NCBI RefSeq assembly: GCF_001553855.1
Contig: NZ_LQWV01000038.1
Location: 1 to 64,000, forward strand
DNA from: Streptococcus gordonii
GTDB taxonomy: Bacteria; Bacillota; Bacilli; Lactobacillales; Streptococcaceae
DNA: 64,000 nucleotides
Direction of reading: 5' to 3'
The first letter of the stretch is position 1. Each line of letters opens with the position of its first letter. Of this stretch, positions 1 to 9,253 are shown in pieces. The notes below the pieces were generated by a model. It ran no database searches and had not been told where the DNA came from. It saw only the letters and a program-made list of their open reading frames with translations. A program made the translations under genes and the position numbers.

Positions 1-2661
1 GGATGCAGTCGTGGACGCAGTCGTACTTGCGCTGGCAGACGCGCTCGTTGACGCTGAGGTGATTGCACTCACGGATGAGCTCGGTGAAGCCGAGGTACTT
101 GCTGATACAGACGCGCTCGTTGAAGCTGAGGTGCTTGCACTTACGGACGCACTTGTGGACGCCGATGTACTTGCGGATACTGACGCGCTGGTCGACGCAG
201 ACGTACTTGCGCTTGTAGACGCGCTCGTTGAAGCCGATTCGCTCGCACTTACTGAGGCACTGGTTGAGGCGGATTCGCTGGCACTTACCGATGCACTCGT
301 GGAGGCGGATTCACTCGCACTTACGGACGCACTCGTGGATGCAGACTCACTGGCAGAAACTGAAGCGCTAGTTGAGGCGGACGTGCTTGCGCTTACGGAC
401 GCGCTCGTTGAAGCTGATGTACTTGCACTCACAGATGCGCTCGTGGAGGCAGACGTGCTTGCGGATACTGATGCGCTTGTGGACGCGGAGGTGCTTGCTG
501 ACACTGACGCACTGGTCGACGCAGACGTACTTGCGCTGGTTGACGCGCTCGTTGAAGCTGAGGTACTTGCACTTACTGAGGCACTGGTTGAAGCGGACTC
601 ACTCGCAGACACAGACGCACTCGTAGACGCGGATTCGCTTGCACTCACAGACGCACTGGTTGAGGCGGATTCACTCGCAGATACAGACGCACTCGTGGAT
701 GCCGATTCACTCGCAGATACTGAGGCACTCGTAGACGCGGAACTGCTTGCTGAAGTTGAGGCACTAGCAGAGGCTGACTTACTTTCCGCAATAGATTCGA
801 TTGTTGAGGTAGAGGCACTGACGGATGCGGAGGTGCTTGCAGATTTGGAAGTACTTCCTTCTCTTGTATCAATAAATTTACTTCCGTCAATAATGTCTTT
901 TCTACCATCTCTATAAGTGATAGTCGTTGTACCATTGTTTGAGACAGTAATACCAGTGACGTAATTGGAATTTAGAACATCTTGAGCTCTTAAATCGGGA
1001 TTGCTCTTCTTGACAGCTTCACGAACTAAATTTTTTTCTACTTCTGTTAATTGATTTGGATTATTGACAAATACGGTATTTTCGGGTGTCTTAATTCTAA
1101 ATCGAATAATCAGTTTAAACTGACCATTGACTACAGCTACCTTCGCAGCATCATCCATTTCTTTCCGAGTTACATTTACATTTCCCGCGGCATCCGTAGC
1201 TACAACATAACGAGTGTAATCACCAATTGTTGTGTCTATTGGAACATTACCAAAAATTCTAACTTTTAACTGATTCCCTACTTGAGTCACAGAATACTGC
1301 AACCATTCAGTGCCTCTACCAGGTTGGTTATTATATAACCAGCGAACAACCGTTTTAGCCAAATCAAAAGCATTTGAATTATCTGTTACCGTCGCAAAAT
1401 ATTCAAATGACTCACCACGATAAACAGTAATTTCACTTGGAACATCAACAACTGGTCTTTCGGTGTCCTTTTCAACAACCGTTGTGTTATATCCTGCTTT
1501 ATCCCAACTTCCATTTGTCGTAGCAGCAACTTGTTCAAACTCAAGCGGTAGGTTTGTATTGGTAATTTTTTTATCACTTGTTACTAAGCGGAGTCCAAGT
1601 TTGACTTCCCCACCGGTATCGTTTACTTGAGTAGTGATTCTGAGAACATTATTGTTAACAGATTCACCAGTATACAGATTCCAAGCGCCGCCTGAATTGT
1701 AGACTCCACCATTTGCAGCATTTTTACCGTTTATCGTTACTGTACGAGTTTCCTGATTACCACTTATAGATACTAGTGCGCCAAGATTAGACTTCACTTG
1801 TCTTGGTGTTAGGTTAATCGTCCAAGTCAAAAGTCGAGTAGTATCATCAAAACTTGTTGTGACACTTTGAATCATGTCCCCTTTTACATCATGATATTCA
1901 ACATTAGGACCAGCTTCAATCACTGCCCGACGCGTTCTTCTCCGGCCTGTCTGACTAGAAGCTTCTGTAGACTCCTTGCCACTCTCAGATTTAGTGCTCT
2001 CAGATATAGAGGTAGTAGACTTCTGACTAGCAGAGACTGACTGAGAAGCACTAGCTGACGTACTTGAACTTGCACTCACAGAATCAGATGTACTTGCGGA
2101 CACTGAAAGAGACTCAGAGGCACTTGCAGATTCTGAGCTAGACTGTGATAGACTTGAACTTGATGATAATGATGCTGATACTGAAAACGACTCTGATATA
2201 GATAAACTAGTTGAAACAGAAGAGCTCGCTGAAGTGCTTTGACTTGCTGACAAAGTATCTGATAAGGATTCCACTGGATTAGCTTCTTCAGATGACAAAG
2301 TAGTTACAGCTTCTTCGCTTAAAACTGCTTCTCCCCTAGTTGCTAGAACGTTCCGTGTATCAATCACTTTTTCAAGGGCCTGTTCTTCTTCAGCATAAAC
2401 AGAAGAGCTTGTAACAACCGCTCCACCAAGCACAGCTCCCGTCGCTATAATTCCTTTCAGGTAATTCAGTCCACCCTTTTCTACAGACTGCTCCTCCACT
2501 ACTTTCACTTCTGCGGAAGAAATATCAGAACCCTTCATTAATCTTAAAAGACCAAATTGAGATGTAGCCGCACGAAGCCAGTGTTTTCCAGACTTAATCA
2601 GTTTAAAACGCGTAACACGTTCAACTTCGTGGTATTGTCCCTTTTGACGTTTAAAAAACAT
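1..2661 (-). CDS. Serine-rich repeat (SRR) glycoprotein adhesin, GspB/Hsa/SrpA-like, 3' part outside the window
   Basis: Cell-wall adhesin normally exported by the accessory SecA2 system and O-glycosylated. The frame is open from ATG at 2661 (RBS AGAGGGG just upstream) to the left edge, 887 codons. Residues 1-90 form the long KxGKxW-type signal ([15 protein letters not shown], then a hydrophobic stretch ending VYAEEE). A short Ser-rich region lies at about 125-225, then a RRRTRR basic motif. A non-repeat binding region spans about 240-597. A second Ser-rich region (alternating S with A/T/E/V) follows to the edge. The binding region holds YTRY at residues 482-485, the motif of Siglec-like domains that bind sialoglycans. 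The LPxTG anchor and the glycosylation/export genes would lie to the left. The family is secure, but the exact ortholog and host ligand are inferred. Confidence 0.93.
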   Translation of the reverse strand, partial: MFFKRQKGQYHEVERVTRFKLIKSGKHWLRAATSQFGLLRLMKGSDISSAEVKVVEEQSVEKGGLNYLKGIIATGAVLGGAVVTSSSVYAEEEQALEKVIDTRNVLATRGEAVLSEEAVTTLSSEEANPVESLSDTLSASQSTSASSSVSTSLSISESFSVSASLSSSSSLSQSSSESASASESLSVSASTSDSVSASSSTSASASQSVSASQKSTTSISESTKSESGKESTEASSQTGRRRTRRAVIEAGPNVEYHDVKGDMIQSVTTSFDDTTRLLTWTINLTPRQVKSNLGALVSISGNQETRTVTINGKNAANGGVYNSGGAWNLYTGESVNNNVLRITTQVNDTGGEVKLGLRLVTSDKKITNTNLPLEFEQVAATTNGSWDKAGYNTTVVEKDTERPVVDVPSEITVYRGESFEYFATVTDNSNAFDLAKTVVRWLYNNQPGRGTEWLQYSVTQVGNQLKVRIFGNVPIDTTIGDYTRYVVATDAAGNVNVTRKEMDDAAKVAVVNGQFKLIIRFRIKTPENTVFVNNPNQLTEVEKNLVREAVKKSNPDLRAQDVLNSNYVTGITVSNNGTTTITYRDGRKDIIDGSKFIDTREGSTSKSASTSASVSASTSTIESIAESKSASASASTSASSSASTSASVSASESASTSASVSASESASTSASVSASESASTSASVSASESASTSASVSASTSASTSASTSASTSASTSASVSASTSASTSASVSASTSASTSASVSASTSASTSASVSASTSASTSASVSASESASTSASVSASESASTSASVSASESASTSASVSASESASTSASTSASTSASTSASVSASTSASTSASVSASTSASTSASVSASTSASPSSSVSAITSASTSASASASTTASTTAS

Positions 2662-2804
2662 GTAATCCCCTCTACTTAATTTAATATCCCAAAAACTTAG
2701 TATTTAAAAAAGTATCGTATCTATAGTATCATATTTTCAGTGGAAACAACGGTTTTTCAAGCATTTTTTACGAAAAAAATTGATTAATTTTTAAATCCTC
2801 AAAT

Positions 2805-2835
2805 ACTAAAAAAGACGAGTTTATAAACCGTCTTT
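2805..2835 (-). terminator. Rho-independent terminator of the pdxK-ECF operon
   Basis: An inverted repeat with arms AAAGACG (2811-2817) and CGTCTTT (2829-2835) encloses the self-complementary GTTTATAAAC. Read on the minus strand it is followed directly by a T run. It lies about 70 nt beyond the stop of the S-component gene. The rest of 2662-2902 is AT-rich and should hold the adhesin promoter, for which I see no convincing -35/-10 pair. Confidence 0.75.
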
Positions 2836-2902
2836 AAATATGCATTTTTTTATTACTGATTCTTTCTATCCAAAGTATTTAAATTATATTTGATATTTAA
2901 AA

Positions 2903-3433
2903 TTATTTTCTAATTGTTTCACTAATTTTCTTAAATATTGGATAAAGGATAGGAACAGCTATAACTGTAGCCAAGCTTGAACCAAAAGTTCCAACTATCT
3001 TAACAAGAGCTATATTTAAGGAAGCACCTAAAGTGAGGTTGCCGAGCATTCCAATCAAAGTGTATTTGAATAGATTTAATACTATTTTAGTCAAAGCAGC
3101 TGCAAAACCAACAATCACTATCTTTCCCCTACACTTTGGCATTGCTTCATAGACAAAATAAACAACAAGAATAACAACTAATGCTTCCAAAATTGTAATC
3201 CAAACCACTGAAGCATACCCGTTTAATATATCAAAGACTCCCAGACCAACGGTTGCAACCAAAGCACCTTTTCTTACTCCGTAAATAAGAGTAGCTACCA
3301 CAACTAGAGCATTTCCAAAATGAATAAATTGAGGACCAACAGGAATTCTGAAAAACTGAATGCTAAGTGTAATTAGAGCCGAAAAGAGACTCAATTCCAC
3401 TAGTTCACGAGTAGTTAGTTTATTATTTTTCAT
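2903..3433 (-). CDS. ECF transporter S component, probably for vitamin B6 (PdxU2-like)
   Basis: Membrane substrate-capture subunit of an energy-coupling-factor importer that would share the housekeeping EcfA/A'/T module. The 176-residue protein has about six hydrophobic segments and an S-component-like N-terminus (LTTRELVELSLFSALI). ATG at 3433 is preferred over longer readings because GGAGG stands eight bases before it, and this gives an 11-bp overlap with the end of the pyridoxine kinase gene. Co-transcription with pdxK and the divergent MocR regulator points to pyridoxine/pyridoxal as substrate, as predicted for PdxU2-type proteins. The substrate is inferred from context, not from binding residues. 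Confidence 0.8.
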   Translation of the reverse strand: MKNNKLTTRELVELSLFSALITLSIQFFRIPVGPQFIHFGNALVVVATLIYGVRKGALVATVGLGVFDILNGYASVVWITILEALVVILVVYFVYEAMPKCRGKIVIVGFAAALTKIVLNLFKYTLIGMLGNLTLGASLNIALVKIVGTFGSSLATVIAVPILYPIFKKISETIRK

Positions 3434-4292
3434 TAGAAACCTCCAATAATCTTTTAAATTCTTTAAATAAATCTCCCAAATGGGGCTGGTAGTATACTCC
3501 ATAACGAAGATCAGAGTCACATTTCAGTGTCGTTACTATACTTTTCTCGATGAAGTTAATGAAAACCGGAAGACACTTTTGCAGGTCAATCCCCTGTACA
3601 AATGCAGCCGCTACCAAGCCAGTCAACATATCCCCTGTTCCAAAGAATTGTTGCTGAAATCTCTTACCTTTATACAAACTAAAGACGTCTTCTGCTTTAT
3701 CGAAATAAGCTACACCTATCTGATCGTGACTCAGTGGAAGTCCGGTTAATATAATTTTCTTTGCACCTAATTCGCTCAGACGCTGAGCAAGATCTTTTAA
3801 AAATTGCTCTGTCAAATCATTATCTTGATAAGGCAAATCAGCAAGAAAACAAGCTTCTGTTAAATTAGGCAGAATCAAATCTGCTTTTTGACAGAGAGTA
3901 CGCATGCTAGAAATATAATGATCATCAAAGCCTTTGTATAGCTTACCATTGTCGGCCATAATGGGGTCTACAATCAAGGGGATGTTCTCACGCTCCAAAA
4001 AATCAATCAGAGAAGTTATTTGCTGACTTGATCTAAGATAGCCAGTTACTAATGCAGAAAAGCCGATCTCTAAGCTCTGCCATTGCTTTAAAAAAGCCTG
4101 CATTCCAACAGTGTAGTCATCAATATATACTTTAGGAAAACCACCAGTGTGAGATGATAGAAGAACTGTGGGAAGAACAGAGACTTCCAACTGGCATATG
4201 GCAAACAATGGCAGGGCTGCCGTCACAGCAACCTTCCCTAAGCCAGAAATATCACTAGCTAAAATAATTCTCTCTGGTTTTGTTGTAATCAT
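3423..4292 (-). CDS. pdxK: Pyridoxine/pyridoxal kinase
   Basis: Phosphorylates B6 vitamers with ATP in the salvage route to pyridoxal phosphate. The 289-residue ribokinase-fold protein shows an early glycine motif (SDISGLGK, 14-20), VDPIMADNG (108-116), LPNLTEA (141-147) and the catalytic FGTGD motif (217-221), where the Asp is the expected general base. Length fits the PdxK/PdxY family. It is first in a two-gene operon with the ECF S component and is divergent from a MocR-type regulator. A hydroxymethylpyrimidine kinase role is possible for this fold, but the neighbours favour B6. Confidence 0.88.
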   Translation of the reverse strand: MITTKPERIILASDISGLGKVAVTAALPLFAICQLEVSVLPTVLLSSHTGGFPKVYIDDYTVGMQAFLKQWQSLEIGFSALVTGYLRSSQQITSLIDFLERENIPLIVDPIMADNGKLYKGFDDHYISSMRTLCQKADLILPNLTEACFLADLPYQDNDLTEQFLKDLAQRLSELGAKKIILTGLPLSHDQIGVAYFDKAEDVFSLYKGKRFQQQFFGTGDMLTGLVAAAFVQGIDLQKCLPVFINFIEKSIVTTLKCDSDLRYGVYYQPHLGDLFKEFKRLLEVSNEK

Positions 4293-4323
4293 TCCATTTG
4301 TCCCTCTCCGTATCTACTTTTTT

Positions 4324-4353
4324 ATTGTAAAACACTTTAAAATAAGTTACAAT
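4324..4353. promoter_or_regulatory. Palindromic face-to-face promoter between pdxK and the MocR regulator gene
   Basis: ATTGTAA (4324-4330) and TTACAAT (4347-4353) form a perfect inverted repeat with a 16-bp gap. On the plus strand it reads TTGTAA, 17 bp, TACAAT (-35/-10 toward the regulator). On the minus strand it reads TTGTAA, 17 bp, TACAAT (toward pdxK). One palindrome therefore provides both divergent promoters, each -35 overlapping the other's -10. It may also be the operator of the regulator. The sequence is directly seen; activity is inferred. Confidence 0.65.
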
Positions 4354-4386
4354 ATGAAAAAAAACAATCTGTATGGGGACAGTTGT

Positions 4387-5667
4387 ATGCTTAAGACAAA
4401 ATATCAAGAAATTTCAGATCATCTGATTGAACAAATCAAGAGTGGACAGCTTAAAAAAGGAGATAAGCTTCCCTCTATTCGGCTTTTGTCTCAAAGTTAC
4501 CATTGTAGCAAGGATACCGTTCAAAAGGCCCTTCTAGATCTGAGTTATCAGAAGTATATCTATGCCGTCCCAAAAAGTGGTTATTATGTTTTGGAGCAAG
4601 CTCAAGAAGAAAATAATGATCTAGAGCTTCCCTTAAGAAACGACCGCCATCAAGTCTATGAAGATTTTCGCATCTGTCTCAATGAAACATTAATTGGACG
4701 AGAAAATTACCTTTTTAACTACTACTCTCAACAAGAGGGACTAGAAGATTTGAGACAATCTGTCAAAAATCTACTTCTAGAATCAGCTATATACCCAACT
4801 TTAGACAAGATAGCTTTGACATCTGGTACCCAGCAAGCACTCTATATCCTATCTCAAATAGACTTCCCTAATCATGGTGACACTATTTTAGTAGAACAAC
4901 CAACCTATCACAGAATAAATGATTTGCTCAAGGCTCAAAATTTAAAACATAAGACCATAGAACGAAGTCCAAAAGGAATTGACTTGCTAGAACTAGAAAA
5001 TATCTTTCGTTCAGGTAACATAAAGTTTTTCTATACCATTCCTCGCTTTCACTATCCCTTAGGACACACTTACAGCCGTCAAGAAAAAGAAGAAATTCTC
5101 CGCCTAGCTAAACTTTATCAGGTCTTTCTCATTGAGGATGATTACCTAGCTGATTTTGACAATAAGTCAGAACTAAGTTTTCATTATCTAGATGATAGCG
5201 ACTCAGTTATTTATATCAAATCTTTTTCAACTAGTCTTTTCCCTGCACTTCGAATTACAGCTTTGCTATTGCCTGATAGCGTCAAGAAGCAATTTATCGC
5301 TTTCAAAAGCATTTTGGACTATGACAGCAATCTCATCATGCAAAAGGCTCTCTCTCTTTATATTGATAATCAAATGTTTCAAAAAAATAGACTAGCACTA
5401 CTGCGTTTACAGGAGGAAGAAAAAGAAAAGGCCCAACATTTACTTGAAAAAGCAGGTTTAGGACTACCTTACCTACTGACACCAGGCGGTATTTTATTGG
5501 ATCTAAAAACACTAACATCCATTAGCTCTCTCAAGCACAGTGGTCTTCCTCTTGATTTTTTTGAGTCAGCTTATATTGACCCTTGCCCCTATCGCTATGC
5601 TAAGATTCGATACCAAGACCTTGAAGCCTCTATAGACGGGCTGAAAAAATGTTTAAAAAAGGCTTAG
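4387..5667 (+). CDS. MocR-family regulator (GntR winged helix plus aminotransferase-like domain), PdxR-like
   Basis: PLP-sensing regulator expected to control B6 salvage. ATG at 4387 is chosen because GGGGAC lies upstream and the GntR domain begins at once (MLKTKYQEISDHLIEQIKSG), giving 426 residues. The winged helix covers about 1-70 (GDKLPSIRLL, then SKDTVQKAL). The fold-I aminotransferase domain covers about 95-426, with ALTSGTQQAL (143-152) and EDDY (250-253). The position of the PLP-binding lysine in the SFSK-like motif reads SFST (279-282, Thr282), so the internal-aldimine lysine appears to be absent, although a Lys sits at 278. It is divergent from pdxK across a shared palindromic promoter. 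The B6 role is inferred from this arrangement. Confidence 0.85.
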   Translation: MLKTKYQEISDHLIEQIKSGQLKKGDKLPSIRLLSQSYHCSKDTVQKALLDLSYQKYIYAVPKSGYYVLEQAQEENNDLELPLRNDRHQVYEDFRICLNETLIGRENYLFNYYSQQEGLEDLRQSVKNLLLESAIYPTLDKIALTSGTQQALYILSQIDFPNHGDTILVEQPTYHRINDLLKAQNLKHKTIERSPKGIDLLELENIFRSGNIKFFYTIPRFHYPLGHTYSRQEKEEILRLAKLYQVFLIEDDYLADFDNKSELSFHYLDDSDSVIYIKSFSTSLFPALRITALLLPDSVKKQFIAFKSILDYDSNLIMQKALSLYIDNQMFQKNRLALLRLQEEEKEKAQHLLEKAGLGLPYLLTPGGILLDLKTLTSISSLKHSGLPLDFFESAYIDPCPYRYAKIRYQDLEASIDGLKKCLKKA

Positions 5668-5691
5668 GAAAATTCATTCCTAAGCTTTTTC
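5662..5691. terminator. Terminator at the convergent ends of the MocR gene and the ABC exporter
   Basis: GCTTAGGAA (5662-5670) pairs with TTCCTAAGC (5677-5685) around a six-base loop and is followed by five T on the plus strand. A T run also follows on the minus strand, so it can serve both genes. It overlaps both stop codons. Confidence 0.8.
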
Positions 5692-7422
5692 CAGCATTCC
5701 TGCCTGAAGTTGATACATTTTCTTGTAGGTGCCATTTTGAGCTAGGAGCTCTTCGTGACTGCCAGATTCGATGATCTGACCCTTATCTAGCACATAGATA
5801 CAGTCAGCATCCTGAATGGTAGAGAGACGATGGGCGATGGCAATCGTCGTTCTGCCTTGTCGCATTTTTTTCAGTGAGGCTTGAATCAACTCCTCTGTCT
5901 CTGAGTCAATATTGGCAGTAGCCTCATCTAAAATCAAAATCTTAGGCTTGGTAGCGACTGTCCTAGCAAAAGCTAAGAGCTGGCGCTGACCACTGGAAAA
6001 TGCAGCCCCTCGCTCTGTTACTGGTGCATCATAAGTCAATGGCAGTTGATAAATAAAGTCATGAGCATCAACAAACTTAGCAGCCTCTTCAATGTCCTGT
6101 TGGCTAAGTCCTTCTTGGTACATCTGGATATTGCTAGCAACAGTCCCATGGTAAAGGAAGGGATCTTGAAGGACCAGTCCAATATGTCGCCTAAGTTCTG
6201 CTTGACTATAGTCTTTTATATCATATCCATCAATCAAAATTTGTCCTCTTTCAAACTCATAAAAGCGTAAAAAGAGGTTGATGATGGATGATTTACCCGA
6301 TCCAGTAGATCCAACAAAAGCAATTGTTTCACCTTGCTTGACCTTAAAAGAAATATGTTTCAAAATATCTCTTTTACCGTCATAAGAAAAACTAACATCT
6401 CTGAATTCTATATCACCTTTTTGGATTTTCAAGTCTTCATTTTTTTGGATTGGTTCATAGTCTCTCCTATCAATGACTTCAAAGACACGCTCAGCAGAGA
6501 TCATAGAAGTCTGAAGAACTGAATAGTTTTGCATGACTTCAATCAAAGGATTAAAGAGCTGGTTGGCATACTGGATAAAGGCATACATAATCCCTGCTGT
6601 AATCCCAGCAGTTTGCCAAGTCAGACCAAAATAAGTCAGAATAACGCCATAGGCCAGAATTTTCAAAAGAGACATGGCTGGTCGTAAAAGGAGACTGTTG
6701 ACATCCAGATAGCGATTGGTGTAGTTTAGGTGCTCCTGATTAATTTCTTCAAATTCATCAATCAAGCGCTTTTCCTGACTAAAGGCTTGGACAATCCTCA
6801 TTCCTTCAATAGTCTCGGAAAGCTTTACGTTTAAATCGCTCAACTTACTACGGACTTGCTTGAGCAAGCCAGTTGACAGTTTTTGATAAAGTAAGATCGA
6901 GGCCAGCATGATTGGTAGAAATAAAAGTATTAAAAGAGCCAGACGCCAATCCAGAGCAAACATAGTTGCGGCAGTTACCACTAAAATGAAGATTGAACTT
7001 AAAAAGCTTGAGAAAATACTACTAAACATATCAGCCACTGCTTGAGTATCATTGGTCAGACGAGAAACGATGGCTCCAGCAGGTGTTTGGTCAAAATAGG
7101 CCATTCGTAGCTTTTGAATATTGGCAAAGGCTTCTTGACGTAAGTCACGAACAATACTGTGTGCTACCTTTGCAAATGAATACTGACCTAAAAAAGTCAA
7201 AAGCACGCGCAGTATAAATAAGCCATAGTAAATAGCCAAGAGATAAAAGCCTGCTGCCGCCTGTCCAGAACTAATGAACTGATCAATATAAGTTCTAGCC
7301 AAAAGAGGTAAGGCAGTGGTAACCAAAGTGGTTAGAAAAACAAAGGCAAATGCTGAAAGTGTGAGCCATTTATATGCAAGCATATAGCTTAGAAGTCGTT
7401 GAAAAGTTGATTGTTTTTTCAT
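5680..7422 (-). CDS. ABC exporter half-transporter with the catalytic Walker B (PatA/PatB-, LmrCD-like pair)
   Basis: One half of a heterodimeric type IV (B-type) ABC exporter. The 580-residue protein has six membrane segments within about 15-300, then a nucleotide-binding domain with Walker A GSTGSGKSS (371-379), signature FSSGQ in place of LSGGQ, Walker B LILDEAT with the catalytic Glu, and IAHRLS. The atypical signature and intact Glu are complementary to the partner encoded immediately upstream (one base between the genes). Such pairs export drugs or lipids. The substrate cannot be read here, so no symbol is given. Confidence 0.9.
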   Translation of the reverse strand: MKKQSTFQRLLSYMLAYKWLTLSAFAFVFLTTLVTTALPLLARTYIDQFISSGQAAAGFYLLAIYYGLFILRVLLTFLGQYSFAKVAHSIVRDLRQEAFANIQKLRMAYFDQTPAGAIVSRLTNDTQAVADMFSSIFSSFLSSIFILVVTAATMFALDWRLALLILLFLPIMLASILLYQKLSTGLLKQVRSKLSDLNVKLSETIEGMRIVQAFSQEKRLIDEFEEINQEHLNYTNRYLDVNSLLLRPAMSLLKILAYGVILTYFGLTWQTAGITAGIMYAFIQYANQLFNPLIEVMQNYSVLQTSMISAERVFEVIDRRDYEPIQKNEDLKIQKGDIEFRDVSFSYDGKRDILKHISFKVKQGETIAFVGSTGSGKSSIINLFLRFYEFERGQILIDGYDIKDYSQAELRRHIGLVLQDPFLYHGTVASNIQMYQEGLSQQDIEEAAKFVDAHDFIYQLPLTYDAPVTERGAAFSSGQRQLLAFARTVATKPKILILDEATANIDSETEELIQASLKKMRQGRTTIAIAHRLSTIQDADCIYVLDKGQIIESGSHEELLAQNGTYKKMYQLQAGMLEKA

Positions 7423-7423
7423 A

Positions 7424-9163
7424 TTAGACCTCCTCTAAGCTTTCAGCCAATTGCTGATTTTGATAAGTAGTGGCGTACCAGCCATCCTGTTTTAAAAGTT
7501 CCTGATGACTACCACTCTCAATAATCCGTCCCTGATCTAAAACTAGGATCAAGTCTGCATGCACTACTGCTGATAAGCGATGGGCAGTAATCAATGTAGT
7601 CTTACCAAAGCGCTCTCTCTTGAGATTATCTAAAATCAAGTGCTCGGTCTTTGCGTCAACAGCAGATAAAGAATCATCCAAGATTAAGATATCGGGATTA
7701 AGAATCAAAGCACGACACATGGCCAAGCGTTGCTTTTGTCCACCAGATAAGGATACACCACGCTCCCCAACCAAAGTATCAAATCCATCGGGCATTTGCA
7801 TGATGTCTTCATAAATTCCGCAAAGTTTAGTAACAGCGATAACGTCCTCATCAGAAAGACTTGGATTCCCAAAGCGAATATTATCTCGAATAGAAGTAGC
7901 AAACAAGATTTGATCTTGAGGAACATAACCAATCAAGCTCCGCAAAGCAGAAAGGCTGTAATCTCTTATGTCATGTCCAGCCAGGCAAATATTCCCATCT
8001 TGTATCTCTTGTTCTCGAAGAAAAAGGCGAAGCAAGGTCGTCTTCCCAGAGCCTGTGACACCAACGATACCTAAGGTCTGCCCCTGATCAATCGAAAAAC
8101 GAATATCCCTGAGAGTTGGTCGATCATCATATGCAAATTCTTGAATAGAATAATCCAGGCGACCATTTTTAATATCCTTAATAGGTGAAGCTACTTCTGT
8201 CACATCACTTTTTTGAGCTAGTAGACTTTCAATTCGCTCATAAGACACAGCTCCTCGCTGGCTGATATTGAAGAGATAGCCCATGGCTTGAAGGGGCCAG
8301 ACTAACATATCCAGATAAGTAATAAAAGTGACCAACTCTCCCACCGTCAACTGACCTTGACTGATGAAAAGGCCACCAAAGATCAAGGTTAAAAGATAGG
8401 ACAGGCCGACAAAAATCAGAACCATAGGATCAAAAAGAGCATTGTACTTTGCTGCAAGGATATTTTTCTTAAAAACATCTTGGTTGATCCTAGCAAAAGC
8501 AGCTGTCTCTGCATCTTGATAACCAAAAGACTTGGTCACTTTGATACCTGAGACACTTTCTTGGACCTTATTGTTCAAATCAGAAAAAGCTTCTTGTGCT
8601 GCCTTAAAACTTTCATGATTTTTTCGACCGATCAGACTGGTCCCCCAAGCCATAAAAGGCAAGGGTAAAATGGCAATCAGAGTCAGCCTCCAGTCCAAGA
8701 CAAAAAACATAGTAAGAACAGTTACTAGAGCTGTGATTGAAGCGTCTACAGCTGACATGACTCCTCCACCAGCAACGCCGACAACTGCATTAATATCATT
8801 AGTGGCGTGAGCCATCAAATCACCTGTCCGATAAGTTTGATAAAAGGAAGGAGACATATGAGTAAAATGCTCAAAGAGACGGTAGCGTAAGATTCTACCC
8901 AGACGATTGGCTGTCCCCAAAATATACTTACGCCAGACAAAACGCAAAGCATACATGGCCAAGGCTGACAAAACCAAAATAAAAAGTTGATAGGCTAATT
9001 CCAGATTCGTCAAATCTTTACTGGCAATCTGGTCAATCACTTCTCCAATCACACGAGGTGGAAGCAAGTTTAAAAGACTGACCAAAGACAAGGATAAAAT
9101 ACCAGTAATATAGGGCCACTTTTCTAATTTAAAAAACCAAGATAATTTCTTTAATAACTTCAT
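7424..9163 (-). CDS. ABC exporter half-transporter with degenerate Walker B (partner of the downstream gene)
   Basis: First gene of the two-gene exporter operon, 579 residues. Six membrane helices lie in about 15-300. The nucleotide-binding domain has Walker A GVTGSGKTT, a canonical LSGGQKQR signature, and Walker B LILDDSL, where Asp replaces the catalytic Glu. Combined with the FSSGQ signature of its partner this predicts one consensus and one degenerate ATP site, as known for LmrCD, BmrCD and TM287/288. It is encoded on the minus strand with a weak RBS (GGACAAGT). The transported compound is unknown. Confidence 0.9.
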   Translation of the reverse strand: MKLLKKLSWFFKLEKWPYITGILSLSLVSLLNLLPPRVIGEVIDQIASKDLTNLELAYQLFILVLSALAMYALRFVWRKYILGTANRLGRILRYRLFEHFTHMSPSFYQTYRTGDLMAHATNDINAVVGVAGGGVMSAVDASITALVTVLTMFFVLDWRLTLIAILPLPFMAWGTSLIGRKNHESFKAAQEAFSDLNNKVQESVSGIKVTKSFGYQDAETAAFARINQDVFKKNILAAKYNALFDPMVLIFVGLSYLLTLIFGGLFISQGQLTVGELVTFITYLDMLVWPLQAMGYLFNISQRGAVSYERIESLLAQKSDVTEVASPIKDIKNGRLDYSIQEFAYDDRPTLRDIRFSIDQGQTLGIVGVTGSGKTTLLRLFLREQEIQDGNICLAGHDIRDYSLSALRSLIGYVPQDQILFATSIRDNIRFGNPSLSDEDVIAVTKLCGIYEDIMQMPDGFDTLVGERGVSLSGGQKQRLAMCRALILNPDILILDDSLSAVDAKTEHLILDNLKRERFGKTTLITAHRLSAVVHADLILVLDQGRIIESGSHQELLKQDGWYATTYQNQQLAESLEEV

Positions 9164-9230
9164 ACTTGTCCTTATTTCTAATTTTCAAATACTATTCATT
9201 ATACACTCATTTTTTGATTATTGACAGCGA

Positions 9231-9252
9231 AAAAGGCTGGAAAACTCAGCCT
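9231..9252 (-). terminator. Terminator after the YjbR-like gene
   Basis: AGGCTG (9234-9239) pairs with CAGCCT (9247-9252), and the minus strand continues into TTTTT. It lies just beyond the stop of the gene ending at 9254. Confidence 0.65.
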
Positions 9253-9253
9253 C

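Noticed and set aside
11..916. A 301-codon plus-strand open frame with regular [12 protein letters not shown] repeats
   Set aside because: It is the antisense of the Ser-rich repeat codons of the adhesin gene. Repetitive TCA/GCA/AGC codons keep the opposite strand free of stops. No RBS, and the minus-strand frame has signal peptide and binding domain.
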